Shown here: positions 1 to 10,377 of the stretch, piece after piece
Position numbering within the stretch: position 1 is the stretch's first letter
Layout of the letters: each line of letters opens with the position of its first letter
NCBI RefSeq assembly: GCF_018873765.1
Contig: NC_057921.1
Coordinates: 64,903,557-64,967,556 of the forward strand
Length of the DNA: 64,000 nt
From: Telopea speciosissima
Lineage: Eukaryota; Streptophyta; Magnoliopsida; Proteales; Proteaceae
Reading direction: 5' to 3'
Position numbers and translations under genes: made by a program
The notes under the pieces: generated by a model
Database searches by the model: none
Seen by the model: the letters and a program-made list of their open reading frames with translations, nothing else
What the model was told of the DNA's origin: nothing

Positions 1-651
1 AGAAAAACCCATTGGGTACTTGAAAGCACTCAAAAGGAAAGGAAATATAATACTGTCCTCTTGTTTCATGTTCTTCACAGCTTCTCTACTCACCAGTCAC
101 TCCTCTCCATTAAAAATAATAAGAAGGAAAAAGGGGAAATGCTGTCTTGCTCATCACCCCATTTCTGCTGCCCTCACCTCTCTTCCCTTCCTTCCATCAC
201 TCCATCTTTTCCTTTTGTCTTTTTGTCTTTTTTTAATTTCATTACTTTTTTTGGTTCTTTTCTTCCTGTCTCCCTCTACCCAGCTCTTCTCTCTCTTCCT
301 ACCTAGTTTAGGGTTTCCCTTTAATCTTCCCTTTCTGGGTTTTGTTTAAGGCTTTCAGTAAGTCTAACAAACAGAGAGGCTGCCCAAAATTCTAGACGTC
401 ATGGGCCGTAGAGTAAACTTCTTTGGTTTCTTTCCTCCTTTCCTTCCTTCCTTTCCTTTGTTTAAATAGGGAAGACCTTAGGTTCCTTTCGATCTTTTTT
501 TTTCTCTTGCTATTTTTCTTTCATTTGCCTCTTTCAAAGTGGGCTCCCTCTTTCATGTGGTAGGGGCGTGTTCTTTCGTGTTCTACCTAACTTAATTCTC
601 ATTTCATATTCCGTCCATGTGACCACTCTCTTTCTCATGAAAAGAGAGGAG
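1..651. other. Intergenic, pyrimidine-rich stretch
   Basis: No gene recognised. The plus strand is strongly C/T-rich between about 160 and 340 and again near 420-540. This opens long low-complexity frames rich in Ser, Leu and Phe that match no protein family I know. An AGGGTTT (telo-box-like) motif occurs near 309. It could be the leader or promoter of a gene outside the window, but nothing inside supports that. Confidence 0.4.
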
Positions 652-660
652 AAAAAAATT

Positions 661-970
661 GGGTTTTTTACAATTACCACCCCCAAATCTTTCATATCTA
701 CTATTACCCCTCCAAAAACTTTTAAATAACTGTTACCCTCCCCTATTGTATACTAATAATAAAATGACCCCCACCGTTACAGACTCGTAACGGAAGGGGT
801 TAGTAGTGATATTGTGCTGTTGTCATAAATTTTATATGACCAAAATACCCTTCTAACAAATCCTTCCTCTTCACTTCATCACTTGCAGGAAATGGGAGGA
901 ACAAGAACATCGCTTCCTTCTCCAGCGAACACCTCCTTGTTCCGTGACGACTTCTTTCTCCGGCGAACAA
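661..970 (+). repeat. Left terminal inverted repeat of Pack-MULE 1
   Basis: This arm pairs with 2402-2724 in inverse orientation with scattered mismatches and small indels. Shared blocks include the terminal 20 bases, the CTATTACC and CCCACCGTTACA blocks, and an inner block encoding the AACAAGAACATCGC and CTCCGGCGAAC motifs. The inner limit near 970 is approximate. Confidence 0.8.
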
Positions 971-1068
971 GAACATCGTCTTCCTTCAAGCAGATTTGGA
1001 TTCAGAATTAAAGATGATTGAGTACTAAAGAGAAAGAAACCGAAAAAAAACCAATGAAAGTTACCAAC

Positions 1069-1851
1069 CGGGTGCCAGGATTCATCGTTCTCGACATGCC
1101 CATGGTTCTGGTGATCTGTTCTGTGGCTAATTCTCCTGCAGCATTCATCAAAATGTAATACCATCAAATGTCAGACCTCATGAAGCCATTAAGTCTCTGC
1201 TACTACGTCAAATACACAAATCTATATTCTTACATATCAAAAGAAGATAGTGGGGGAAAAAAGAGAATCTTTAACAGAACATACCATCCATGGTAGGATA
1301 CACTATTTAACTGAGGGTTGTTGGAAAAGCTTCCATGGCCACTGTACCATCAACATTCCAAACACAAATTGCATCAAGAGCGTGAAAATTAAAAGCAGGG
1401 GATGGATAAAAAACCCACTACACAAAAAACTGAGAAGAAATGGGGTTTTAATTTACCAATCATGGCCAAGAACAAAGAGAGCCCAGAACATGGTTCCCTG
1501 CGCAGCCCAATAGAGAGGCCAGACAAGCCAATTGTTGAGGTAAGCGGCAGCAGCAGCTAACCCAAGAACCACAACCACATCTCTAACAACATAGCTCATT
1601 GAGCGCCATGGATCCTTAACCCAACAATGTTTAGGCATGGCTGTTCGAATGTCAGCCAAACGGAACGGAGGGGGATTACTTGGATCGAAATCGTCTTCTT
1701 CGCCGATCCCATTAAACCCATTCAAGCCCATCTTCTCTTCTTCTTTGTCCTCTCCATCAATGGATGGAACCTTCAAGGGAGCGCTCACCTTCAAACTCCA
1801 CTCTCTACCTCTGGAACCACCACCAGAGACGGGGGAGGGGTCTGACACCAC
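1069..1851 (-). pseudogene. Captured plastidial omega-3 fatty acid desaturase fragment (FAD7/FAD8-like), exons 1-3
   Basis: The exons read on the minus strand. Exon 1 (1457-1851) encodes the [11 protein letters not shown] stretch, an acidic linker, then [34 protein letters not shown] and LGHD. Exon 2 (1285-1341) continues with CGHGSFSNNPQLNSV and YHGW. Exon 3 (1069-1135, 67 bp) gives RISHRT, HQNHGH and [12 protein letters not shown] borders are kept, and the junctions rebuild the first histidine box HDCGH. The [11 protein letters not shown] and ESWHP wording fits the chloroplast desaturases better than the ER form FAD3. The fragment lacks the transit peptide and everything after exon 3. Exon 2 is 57 bp where the family has about 90 bp, an in-frame loss of about 11 residues. 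The second histidine box reads HRTDH instead of HRTHH. It cannot encode an active desaturase. No in-frame ATG opens exon 1; the frame begins at a GTG near 1851. Confidence 0.88.
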
Positions 1852-2186
1852 ATTCTGACAAGACCCAGCTCGCCATTACGGACTCAGATGAAGAAAAACA
1901 AAGATATTTAATTCAGTGCCTACTACTTGTTTGTGAGAAGTCCACAAAATAAATGGTAGAGAACCAGAGACTCGCAGAGCGTACGTGAAACCCAACAAAT
2001 TTGTTTAACTAAACAGATGAGAAAAGATTCTAACTAAATATAATTGATAATCAGAAAACAAACAAACAAAACAAGTTGTAAAGGATTTGGGATAAGATAA
2101 GGAGATGGGTTTCTCTCTTCTCTTCTCTTTTGATTTCCTTCAACAAGAACCTCACGTTTTGGGTTTCGTCGATGAATTGTGAGTAT

Positions 2187-2345
2187 GGTGAGATCGAGTG
2201 AAGAAACGCGTCCGTCGGGAGAGCAGTTGACACCATTCCAGGTGCAAGGATTGTGAGAATTAGGAATCCAATCGGTCAAGAAGCCAATGGGATCAGTGTG
2301 AACAGACAAGTTCTGGAAGGATATCAGGGCCACATCCTCGTCGTC
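2187..2345 (-). pseudogene. Captured LRR receptor kinase fragment (N-terminal LRR cap, BRI1-like)
   Basis: The minus-strand frame reads DDEDVALISFQNLSVHTDP, then GFLTDWIPNSHNPCTWNGVN and CSPDGRVSSLDL. This is the N-terminal cap domain (LRRNT_2) that opens plant LRR receptor kinases, with the paired cysteines of the CxWxGVxC motif. The wording is closest to BRI1-like receptors as I remember them, which is a weak assignment. The match stops abruptly after LDL, so only about 52 codons were captured. There are no LRR repeats, membrane segment or kinase. The open frame continues upstream into the right inverted repeat of the Pack-MULE, to an ATG at 2579. Confidence 0.72.
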
Positions 2346-2401
2346 TTTATGAGGAGCAGAGAAGAAGTTATATGCACAGATGGTCGCTGCTGGAGCAAGA
2401 G

Positions 2402-2724
2402 GTGTTCGCCGGAGAAAGAAGTCGTCAAGGAACAAGGAGGTGTTCGCCGGAAAAGGAAGCGATGTTCTTGTTCCTCTGGTTTGCTGCAAGTGATGAAGTG
2501 AAGAGAGGAAGTGAAGAGGAAGGATTTGGACGAAGGGTATTTTGGTCATATATAATTCGTGACAACAGCATAATATCACTACTAACCCCCTCCGTTACAG
2601 GTTTGTAACGGTGGGGGTCATTTTGTTATTAATATTCAACAGGGGAGGGTAACAGTTATTTGAAAGTTTTTGGGAGGATAATAGTAGATATGAAAGATTT
2701 GGGGGTGGTAATTGTAAAAAACCC
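2402..2724 (-). repeat. Right terminal inverted repeat of Pack-MULE 1
   Basis: Inverse partner of 661-970. The outer end is exact because the 9-bp target duplication starts at 2725; the inner limit is approximate. Confidence 0.8.
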
Positions 2725-2749
2725 AAAAAAATTCTACCAAGAAAAAGAA

Positions 2750-3920
2750 GTTGTCTCAACAATCGAGAGTCGGTTCGGTTTGGTTTCAATAAGGTTCAAT
2801 TGATTTTCAGTCTGATATTGGACCAAACCAAAGCCGAACAATTAAGGTAAATTTCGATTTGGATCTGTGCTTTGGTTTCAGTCCAGTTGGATTTCAGATT
2901 GTTATTGAGTTAGCTTAACGGGTTCTTACTGGAGTGTTATCAGTTTGGTTTTAGTTTTCTACACATCTATATACAATAATGTAGGAAAATCTTTTTTTAT
3001 TTATTTTCCGGTTGTTTCTGATTTTATCGGGTTTGATCCAGTTTTTTATTTCGAACAGTTGGATCAATTATCGGTTTATATAGGACTCTAAAAGGTTCAA
3101 ACCGAAACCAAACCAATAAATTTGGTTTGATTTTTTCATTTGCTCCAACCAGTTTAGGCTTGAATTAGACACCCTCTTCAAGATTTGTTGGGGGCTAAAC
3201 TGGTAACTCAAAACCATTAGATGGATAGGCACCCTTACTTTTTCACGCGGGGGGTGGCGCAAAGAACATTGTAAGGCAATGTAGCGTATGCTTGCACCTC
3301 CTTGTTCATCTCTTTTCTCCCTCTTATGAAATATCATGTCTTTCCCTAATCATGGAAGGAGAGAGATAGACAGAGAAGCGCTAGTGTACACTACACAGCC
3401 AGATAGGAACTCAATCCTTTTCTTTTTTAATGAAATGATCTATATATAAAAGGAGATAATTACATCCTATTGAAAGAGAGAGATAGACAGAGAAGAGATC
3501 ACATAGAAGCGCTAGTATGGCCTCTAGCATCTTTACATACTAGATTGCGTGGGGGTGGGGCGACATGAAGTTTTCTATACAAAAACTGAACTCATGTATA
3601 CAATTCACAATACCGGGTGAGCCGGTTGGAGTGGTTGGATTTCCTTGTTAAAAAAAATTGAATTTGACCTCGAGGATTTGATGCGAGAGCTCAACTCAGA
3701 GATGTCCTAAAGAAGGTACCAAGTAGTCCGATGGGCTTGTTGCTTGGAGGATATGTCTTCGAATGGTGAACACTCTAGTCCACATTCAATAGCAACCCAA
3801 TTTGGAGGAGAGGTTTGCCAATGATAGATTTCAGCCAATCACAATCAAACAACCACCATGTGATGAATTTTTTGTCATGATTTTTACTATAAATTATATT
3901 TCAAAATTTTTAATAAGGGA
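2750..3920. other. Intergenic region with degraded repeats
   Basis: 2760-3140 is a run of TTCGGTTTGGTTT-like words, typical of decayed internal sequence of the hAT-type elements found at 5732-6887. Near 3350-3420 and 3470-3530 there are two similar stretches containing GAGAGATAGACAGAGAAG, a short dispersed duplication. No gene recognised. Confidence 0.4.
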
Positions 3921-4092
3921 ATAGTTTTCTGTCCGCGAGTCTGGCCTACGCCTGCACGCCTATGTGTCTATCTCTCTCCTCCTCAAAACAAGGGCGGAGA
4001 TGTCTTTTCATATAAGGAGGAGAGGGATAGACTTATGGGAGTGCTGGTTTAGGCCACACTCTAAGCCAGCACTCCCACACAAAAACTATCTT
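3921..4092. mobile_element. MITE, family with GGGAGTGTGG-type inverted ends
   Basis: A short inverted-repeat element. The left part carries GTTTTCTGTCCGCGAGTCTGG and the right part the inverse of a similar sequence, with a central CCTCCTCAAAACAAGGGCGG block. Related copies lie at 13467-13607 and around 29214-29470. It has no coding capacity. Ends are approximate. Confidence 0.5.
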
Positions 4093-4717
4093 ACAGTTTT
4101 TTTTTCAAAATTATTCCACTTATAAACCATCCTTTTCCAACATATTTCCGTCCTATCAAATGTTGATGTATTCAACCTGAAACATACAACATAAATAGAA
4201 ATTGATTGGTCACAATAGGAGAAAGCTTTTTATCACCACACAGTGAGGATTCACCACATGTAATTCTAGGGTTCACAAACCCTATAGATTTTAGCCTGTT
4301 TCCTAAATACCCTCTTGATACCCTTTATCACGCATTTGAAGCCCCGCAGTGAATAGAATCTCATTCACCATGGCTTAACAAAAACTCGCTGTCACAATAT
4401 GTCCATAAAACTTTTGCCAACAAAGCTATTCCGAGCTACCTATAGCAATTTTGCCAGATGAAATTCCTTTAATTGCCATGTAGCAATTACTTGGCCTTAT
4501 GGGAGTGCTGGCTTAAGTGGGTTATCTAAGAGATTGTCTATGCTTGTGAAAATTAAATAAACAATGCCAAAAAATATTGGGGTCTTGACTGTGAAGGTCT
4601 AATGAGGTTTTGGATGAATGTGAAGTTGTTGTTAAAATATATTCATGTCACTACATGTGGGGTATGGTCTAGTGATTCTATTATTGTTTGACCTAATTTA
4701 AAAATCCCCATTGTATC

Positions 4718-4987
4718 TAGGATTGTAAATGGATCGGATTCGGCTCGGATAGTGTTATATTCGCATCCGCATCCGATTAGCTATCGGACGGATTCGGATA
4801 GTGTTAAACAGTTACGAACACGGATACGGATCGGATATTTTATCCGTTTACATATAAATATAGCTTTTCGGATAGCTATAGCTTATTCGTATCCGCATCT
4901 GTTTAGCATTTGGACGGATTCGGATAGTGCTAAACAGATACGAACACGTATACGAAAATGGATTTTGACTATTCATTTACACCCCTA
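4718..4987. mobile_element. Small hAT-type MITE
   Basis: The element begins TAGGATTGTAAATGGAT and ends with an approximate inverse, ATTTACACCCCTA. It is flanked by an 8-bp direct repeat ATTGTATC (4710-4717 and 4988-4995), as expected of hAT insertions. The interior consists of repeated CGGATTCGGATAGTG and inverse words. It is non-coding. Confidence 0.72.
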
Positions 4988-5607
4988 ATTGTATCCAAAT
5001 CCTCCAATAAAGTCTAAGATAAATCACAAAAATCTTCACACTTTCTTTCCTATTTGTTTGACAACTAAATTTTCATTGATCAGACAAAGCTATTACAATC
5101 ATATGACAATGACTCCCCAGGACTATAACTCATATAAAATGGATTCTAGAAAAGAATAGAAGCAAAACTTGCAATATATGCACAACCTGATATTTATGAA
5201 GTGTGAGAGCATATAAGTTCTACAAATTAAGTTAAAAACCCATAACAGTTACAACTTTGAACCAAAAAAAAGAAGGGGACCCATCAGATATATACAAAAG
5301 CTAGGATTAGGACAGTTAGGCAAAAACACCCAAAATAGACTGAGAAATGACATGAAGCATATCAAAATCACTGAATCTCTAAGAAAGAATAATTTCAATA
5401 AAAATGCACATGTTCTTCTTGACTGTTGAAATATGGTAAAATAAATCTCGCAATTGGGTTTTCTTTCTCCATCATTATGCCTAGTGAAGTATAATGCTTC
5501 ACTATTTATCACATAAGTTGGTTCATGTGATAAAGGACCACACAAGCATATCATTATTACAATTCAGCTTAAAATGAGTATAAAAAAATAACTATTATTA
5601 CAAAATA

Positions 5608-5762
5608 TTCCCTTTTTTTTTTTAATGAAAGTGTAATCACACAAACCACACACCTAGGGGTGTCAATACCCAACCCGAACCGATTCCCTTTTTTTTTTTT
5701 AATGAAAGTGTAATCACACAAACCACACACTTAGGGGTGTCAATACCCAACCCGAACCGATG
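5608..5762. repeat. 76-bp tandem duplication at the edge of a hAT element
   Basis: A unit of about 76 bp starting TTCCC plus a T-run is present twice in direct tandem (5608-5683 and 5684 onward). It runs through AATGAAAGTGTAATCACAC into the first 30 or so bases of the hAT-type element. The copies are nearly identical, so this is a recent local duplication that also copied one element end. Confidence 0.8.
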
Positions 5763-6887
5763 AAACCGGCCTGAACAAGCCCGGACCACACCGGACCGAA
5801 CTCTTAATGGTTCGGGTTCGGTTTGTGGATCCAGAGAGGCAAACGGTTTGGTTTGGTTTGGGCTAGCCCGACGGTGCATCGGTAGCCCGAACCGTTAGGC
5901 CCGAACCCAAACCGAACCGACCTAACCCGATAAATAAGTAAATCAATAAATGCCTAATGTAGGGGTGTCAACGGGTCGGTTTCGGTTCGGGCTTTTCGGT
6001 TTCGGTGTGACTTTTATAGAAACCGAAACCAAACCATTAAGAAATATTCGGTTTCGGTGCGGTTTGGTTTCGTGTTGGTTTCGATTTATGATAACGGGTT
6101 GATATCGGTTTGGTACCGATTTTATATAACTAGTAAGGTCCGGTTAGTGCTCATTCATAAAATATTTCAAATACAATGCATCTTTGTATCCTATGTCCTA
6201 TGGTCTATGGATACAATTGGTTGGGTAATCACTAACAAAGGATATGAGATAAAGTGAGAAACTATCACAACACATTTAGGGGGCAATGGGGCATTAGGCA
6301 TTTACTGATTTACTCATTTATCGGGTTAGGTCGGTTCGGTTTGGGTTTGGGCCTAACGGTTCGGGCTACCGGTGCACCGTCGGGCTAGCCCAAACGAAAC
6401 CAAACCGTTTGCCTTTTTGGATCCACAAACCGAACCCGAACCATTAAGAGTTCGGTCCGGTGTGGTCCGGGCTCGTTCGAACTGGTTCGGGCCGGTTTCA
6501 TCGGTTCGGGTTGGGTATTGACACCCCTAGCCTGATGCCCCATTGCCCCCTAAATGTGTTGTGATAGTTTCTCACTTTATCTCATATCCTTTGTTAGTGA
6601 TTACCCAACCAATTGTATCCATAAGCCATAGGACATAGGATATAAAGATGCATTGTATTTGAAATATTTTATGTACTTAAAAGAGAAAGAGAAGAAAAAT
6701 TAGCACTAACCGGACCTTACTAGTTATATAAAACCGGTACCAAACTGAATCCAAACCGTTATCATAAATCAAAACCGACACGAAACCAAACCGCACCGAA
6801 ACCGAACATTTCTTAATGGTTTGGTTTCGGTTTCTATAAAAGTCACATCGAAATCGAAAAGCCCGAACCGGCCCATCGACACCCCTA
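5732..6887 (+). mobile_element. hAT-type non-autonomous element interrupted by a second copy of itself
   Basis: Termini are TAGGGGTGTCAATACCC at the left and the inverse type ATCGACACCCCTA at the right. The flanking 8-bp repeats are CACACACT (5724-5731) and CACACACC (6888-6895). The element is split at 5959/6530 by a second family member in the opposite orientation. Without that insert and its target duplication it is about 578 bp, the same size as the insert. The interior is made of GGTTCGGTTT-type words and codes for nothing. Confidence 0.8.
5960..6529 (-). mobile_element. hAT-type element nested inside its sibling copy
   Basis: This 570-bp copy lies in minus orientation inside the element at 5732-6887. 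Target duplications are GCCTAATG (5952-5959) and GCCTGATG (6530-6537), 8 bp with one mismatch. Termini are TAGGGGTGTCAACGGG and TATTGACACCCCTA. Because the two siblings are opposed, the locus now forms two interleaved inverted repeats. Confidence 0.8.
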
Positions 6888-7204
6888 CACACACCAATCC
6901 CAAAAGATGACTTTTAGGACCGTGGAATTAATTACAAAAGATTCCATTTTACATTTTATGAGAAAAAAAAAAAGGGTAATTGGTCGTGTGATTAACGTGG
7001 TTCATGCGCCTAGACACAAACCAATGTCTTTGTGTACAAAAAGACTGTTCAACCCCCAGTGAAATCGAAAATCACATACAAACCAATGCCTTTGTGCGCA
7101 CTTTCATCGGCTACTGTCGCACTGGTATAGGGGCTACACGATTGATTAGCATCCTCTTGCCTATATTTTATATTCATCTTTATTGGTTGGCATTTCGGTA
7201 ATTT

Positions 7205-7352
7205 AATTAAAGGAGAGGGTTGGGCATGCCACCAGCTTTCGGTAAGCTAATGGCATGCACCAATCATAAAGGTGGACACAAAAGGGGAAGGGGGAGGAGA
7301 GCGGATGACACATGATGGGCAACTAGCGGCGTACCTAGCCTTTTCCCTTTGC
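7205..7352. mobile_element. MITE, AAGGGAAAAGGCT family
   Basis: The right end reads GTACCTAGCCTTTTCCCTTT, whose inverse resembles the left end AAAGGAGAGGGTTGGGCATG. A related copy with the same ends sits at 51762-51928 inside a pyruvate kinase intron. It is non-coding, with approximate limits. Confidence 0.5.
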
Positions 7353-7971
7353 TAAAATTTTAAATATGAGTTTGACTAATTTTCCTTGTTTCCTTTGACT
7401 AAAATTTTGTCATAAAGATATATGTGGGATCCTCTATCAAATGGACTAATCAAGGTAGTGCCAAATGGCAAATAGTGAATTATTATACTTCATTAAACTT
7501 AATTACGCCTACAAAGGCGATTTAAAATTATGGCATTTGGGTTTAATCTTCGTCTTTCCATTAATTCAAATATCAAAAAGAGGCATAACATAATATAATA
7601 ATCTTATGGGTATGTAACCATTTGTTTTCCTCCACTAGTCACTAATGTGGAAAAAGAGACTGAGACTTAAAGTGAAACAATCACCACTACTAGTCCCTTA
7701 AGTTCAAAACTCAACTGGAGTTGAACTTTCACTTATAGGACTTTATGTCCTGTTTGTCATTTCAATGGAGAATGCACTGAGAGGGTGATGGTGGACATTC
7801 CACTTGGGCAACTCTTTCCAGCCAATCCATCAGATATTCAAATGCCACTGAGTCATTTGTTCTTCTTTCAATACTTCTATAGAAACCCCATTTCCAAACA
7901 GTTGTTTTTCAATCATATTAAGCTGTGGCTGGTAGCTGGGGAATTAGAAATTGGAGTATATATCCTCTAAG

Positions 7972-8481
7972 TAAGGATGTCAATGGATATTCAAATATCG
8001 TATTCGATTTGCGTTTGTATTTGTTTAGAAGAATCTAAATCCGTCCGAAAATTAATTGGATACAAATATGATAATCCCCCTATCTGATCGATTATTATCT
8101 AATTCGTTTAGCAATTCCAACAATAATAAAATATCTTTGTGTGTCTGTCTATCCGATTAAATTTTTTTATTTTTATAATTTTATAGGTTAAGATAATGTG
8201 ATTCTTTTTCTAGATTTTCTATTGGTTTATATATATAGTTTTATGTATTGTGATACTTGGAATAGCATATTTATTAAAATATATACAAGATAAAATGAAA
8301 AATAGAAACGTAAAAAAATCAAAGAGTAAGAAGAGTAGAAGAAAGGGTAGTCGCTGAACTCTCAAGTCTCAACCCTAACCCTCATCAACAAAACAGTAAA
8401 GATGTCTAATCCATCTGAATATAATTGGATACGAATAGATAATGACAATATCCGACCGAATTCGATCCATTTACATCCTTA
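7972..8481. mobile_element. hAT-type MITE related to 4718-4987
   Basis: It begins TAAGGATGTCAATGGATA and ends ATCCATTTACATCCTTA, a clear inverse pair. The flanking octamers are CCTCTAAG and ATTCTAAG, an imperfect 8-bp target duplication. The interior is AT-rich and non-coding. A further degraded element of the same style seems to run from about 8487 (AAGGGTGTCAAATGG) to about 9028 and encloses the MITE at 8760. Confidence 0.55.
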
Positions 8482-8759
8482 ATTCTAAGGGTGTCAAATG
8501 GTTCGGTTTGGTGTTACCAAAAAAAAAAACAAATGGTCCGGTTTGGTTTCGGTTGAAGAGGATCAATCACCTTAGCAAATATTAAGCTAGATCGAAATGA
8601 AATCAATAATTAATTATGAATCGTCCAATAGGAGTGGGCATTTAATGAAGAAAGAGGGTGCGAGGTCTACAGGTGGAATGTAAGAAGGTGTGCCAAGGTA
8701 TCCAAACACTAGCATCGTGCGGTTCCTTATTCCAGAAATATAATACATTGTAAAATGGG

Positions 8760-8890
8760 CTGATGTTCTTTGTGCCACAGTGCAGCCTGCGCCCATACAC
8801 AGGGGCCTGCCATTTAGGGGGTAGGATGGTCATTTCACCCACCCCATGTGTCTGGGCACAGCCTGCGCCCCTGACACAGAGAACATTTGG
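8760..8890. mobile_element. MITE, GTTCTCTGTG hairpin family
   Basis: The two halves are inverse copies: GATGTTCTTTGTGCC with CAGCCTGCGCCCATACACA on the left and TGTGTCTGGGCACAGCCTGC with CACAGAGAACAT on the right. The sequence is GC-rich compared with its surroundings. Related copies lie at 10244-10377 and 31624-31733; 30962-31147 and 27042-27255 look like more distant relatives. Confidence 0.6.
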
Positions 8891-10243
8891 CCTTGTAAAA
8901 TATATCAGTTTTATTAGTTTTGACAGGTTTTTCATGCTGAAACCAAATTATTACAAGGGTTTTTTCTACAATCAACCAAAGGTTTCAATTTTTTCGATTT
9001 GATTCGGTTCAGCCTCCACATTAACACCTGTATCTTAAATTGATACCTCTACCCTTTTCATATTTGCTTTCTTTGTTCCAACCGTATGTAGTGCTTGAGG
9101 ATGTTTTCTTTTGCTTTCACATAGTAGTTTTTGACAAATTTCAAGTATGAAACCCTAGTAATTAGGTAAAGGGAAAGATATCGTTGTCTAGGCATGTAGC
9201 ACTTGCACCAGTGTGGGGCACCAGTGAGAATGCTTGTAGGAGGATCAGTTGGAATGGGACTTTTGAATTCACTGAGGGCTGAATGATAAAAACCCACGAT
9301 CCTATGTCTAGACACAAAAACCACGCAATCGGTTATGGGAAGGAAACAAGTCTTTGACTTCCGTTTATAATCGAAGTGCATTTCAAAGAGTATTAGGCCA
9401 ATCTATGGAATGGATTTTTGAGCCTTAGAGTACTTCTACTTGTCATATAGCACTCCTAAGGAAGACAAGTTGTTGGCTAATGTTTATTATCTAATAGTGC
9501 AATTCAAAGCTTAGATCCCTTCCTTCTACTTGTCATATAGCTTTCCTCTTTCATAACTAAAAGCAATTGAAATCTTTGGCGGGTCAGATTGTATACTCCC
9601 TCCCTTGTGGGGTTCATAATTAAGGTTGAGACATCCACATCCACCATGCCTTTTTTATGAGTTTCTGCTATTCAAAGAGTTTCGAAGTAGCCTTAGATTA
9701 CTTCTACTTCTCATAAGCTTTCCTCTTTCATAACTAAAAGCCATTGAAATCTAAGGTGGGTCGCATAATATCCTCCCTCCCTTGTGGGGTTCGTAAGGTT
9801 GAACCATCCATATCCACCATGGGTTTTTTTTTTTTTAAATATCATTTAAATTTAATTTTTAATGATATTTATAGTTTTCTTGATGAAACCATCTGAACTA
9901 ACTATTGATTAACTTTAGTACTTAGTCTTAAATTTAGTTGTTTAACCTTGCCTCTGTGGCTTCATCCATGTTGATGTTTTATTCTATTCTTATTTGAAGA
10001 GAAATAAGTTTTCATCCATTGGCTTGTAGCTGTTAGGAACTATCGATTCAATTGGAATTGATCTAATCTGAATTGATTAGAATCAAGATCAATCCCGCTC
10101 GATCAATTCTAATATGAATCGATCAATCAAGATCAATTCATTAACCACTGACCTGATTTCCTACACCCATTTCGTACACCATAATTGATGTAGCATAAAA
10201 AAACCTTACCTAAAAGGGGGAAAAAACACATAAAATCAAGGGA
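8891..10243. other. Intergenic, no gene recognised
   Basis: AT-rich sequence. Two stretches near 9440-9610 and 9690-9800 are similar to each other: both contain CTTCTACTT, TTTCCTCTTTCATAACTAAA and CTCCCTCCCTTGTGGGGTTC. They are a diverged direct duplication of roughly 150 bp. 10020-10150 is built from GAATTGATC/GATCAATTC words. No coding region is supported. Confidence 0.4.
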
Positions 10244-10377
10244 GAATGTTCTCTGTGCCGGGGGTGCAGGCTGTGCCCAGACACATGGGGGTGGGCACAG
10301 TGATCACCCTACCACTCTGAGTGGCAGGTTTAAGTGTCTGGTGCAACTTACGCTGCAACGCAAAGAACATGAGCCCT
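10244..10377. mobile_element. MITE, GTTCTCTGTG hairpin family
   Basis: The left half TGTTCTCTGTGCC with GCAGGCTGTGCCCAGACACA is inverse-related to the right half, which ends in CAACGCAAAGAACA. It is the second copy of the family at 8760-8890, with a more diverged right arm. A long T-run (about 10420-10448) follows. Confidence 0.55.

Larger units (their letters stand above)
661..2724. mobile_element. Pack-MULE (non-autonomous Mutator-like element) carrying two host gene fragments
   Basis: The element begins GGGTTTTTTACAATTACCAC and ends with the inverse of that sequence. It is flanked by a perfect 9-bp direct repeat AAAAAAATT (652-660 and 2725-2733), the target-duplication size of Mutator-like elements. 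The terminal inverted repeats are long, about 310 bp per arm. No transposase is present. The interior instead holds, on the minus strand, a fragment of an LRR receptor kinase followed by the first three exons of a plastidial omega-3 desaturase, introns included, so the capture was from genomic DNA and not from mRNA. A second member of the family, with similar termini, lies at 18411-20267. It would need an autonomous MULE elsewhere to move. Confidence 0.88.

Noticed and set aside
20-349. Two overlapping plus-strand open frames of 80-109 codons
   Set aside because: They come from a C/T-rich low-complexity stretch, have no domain, and neither frame shows codon bias.
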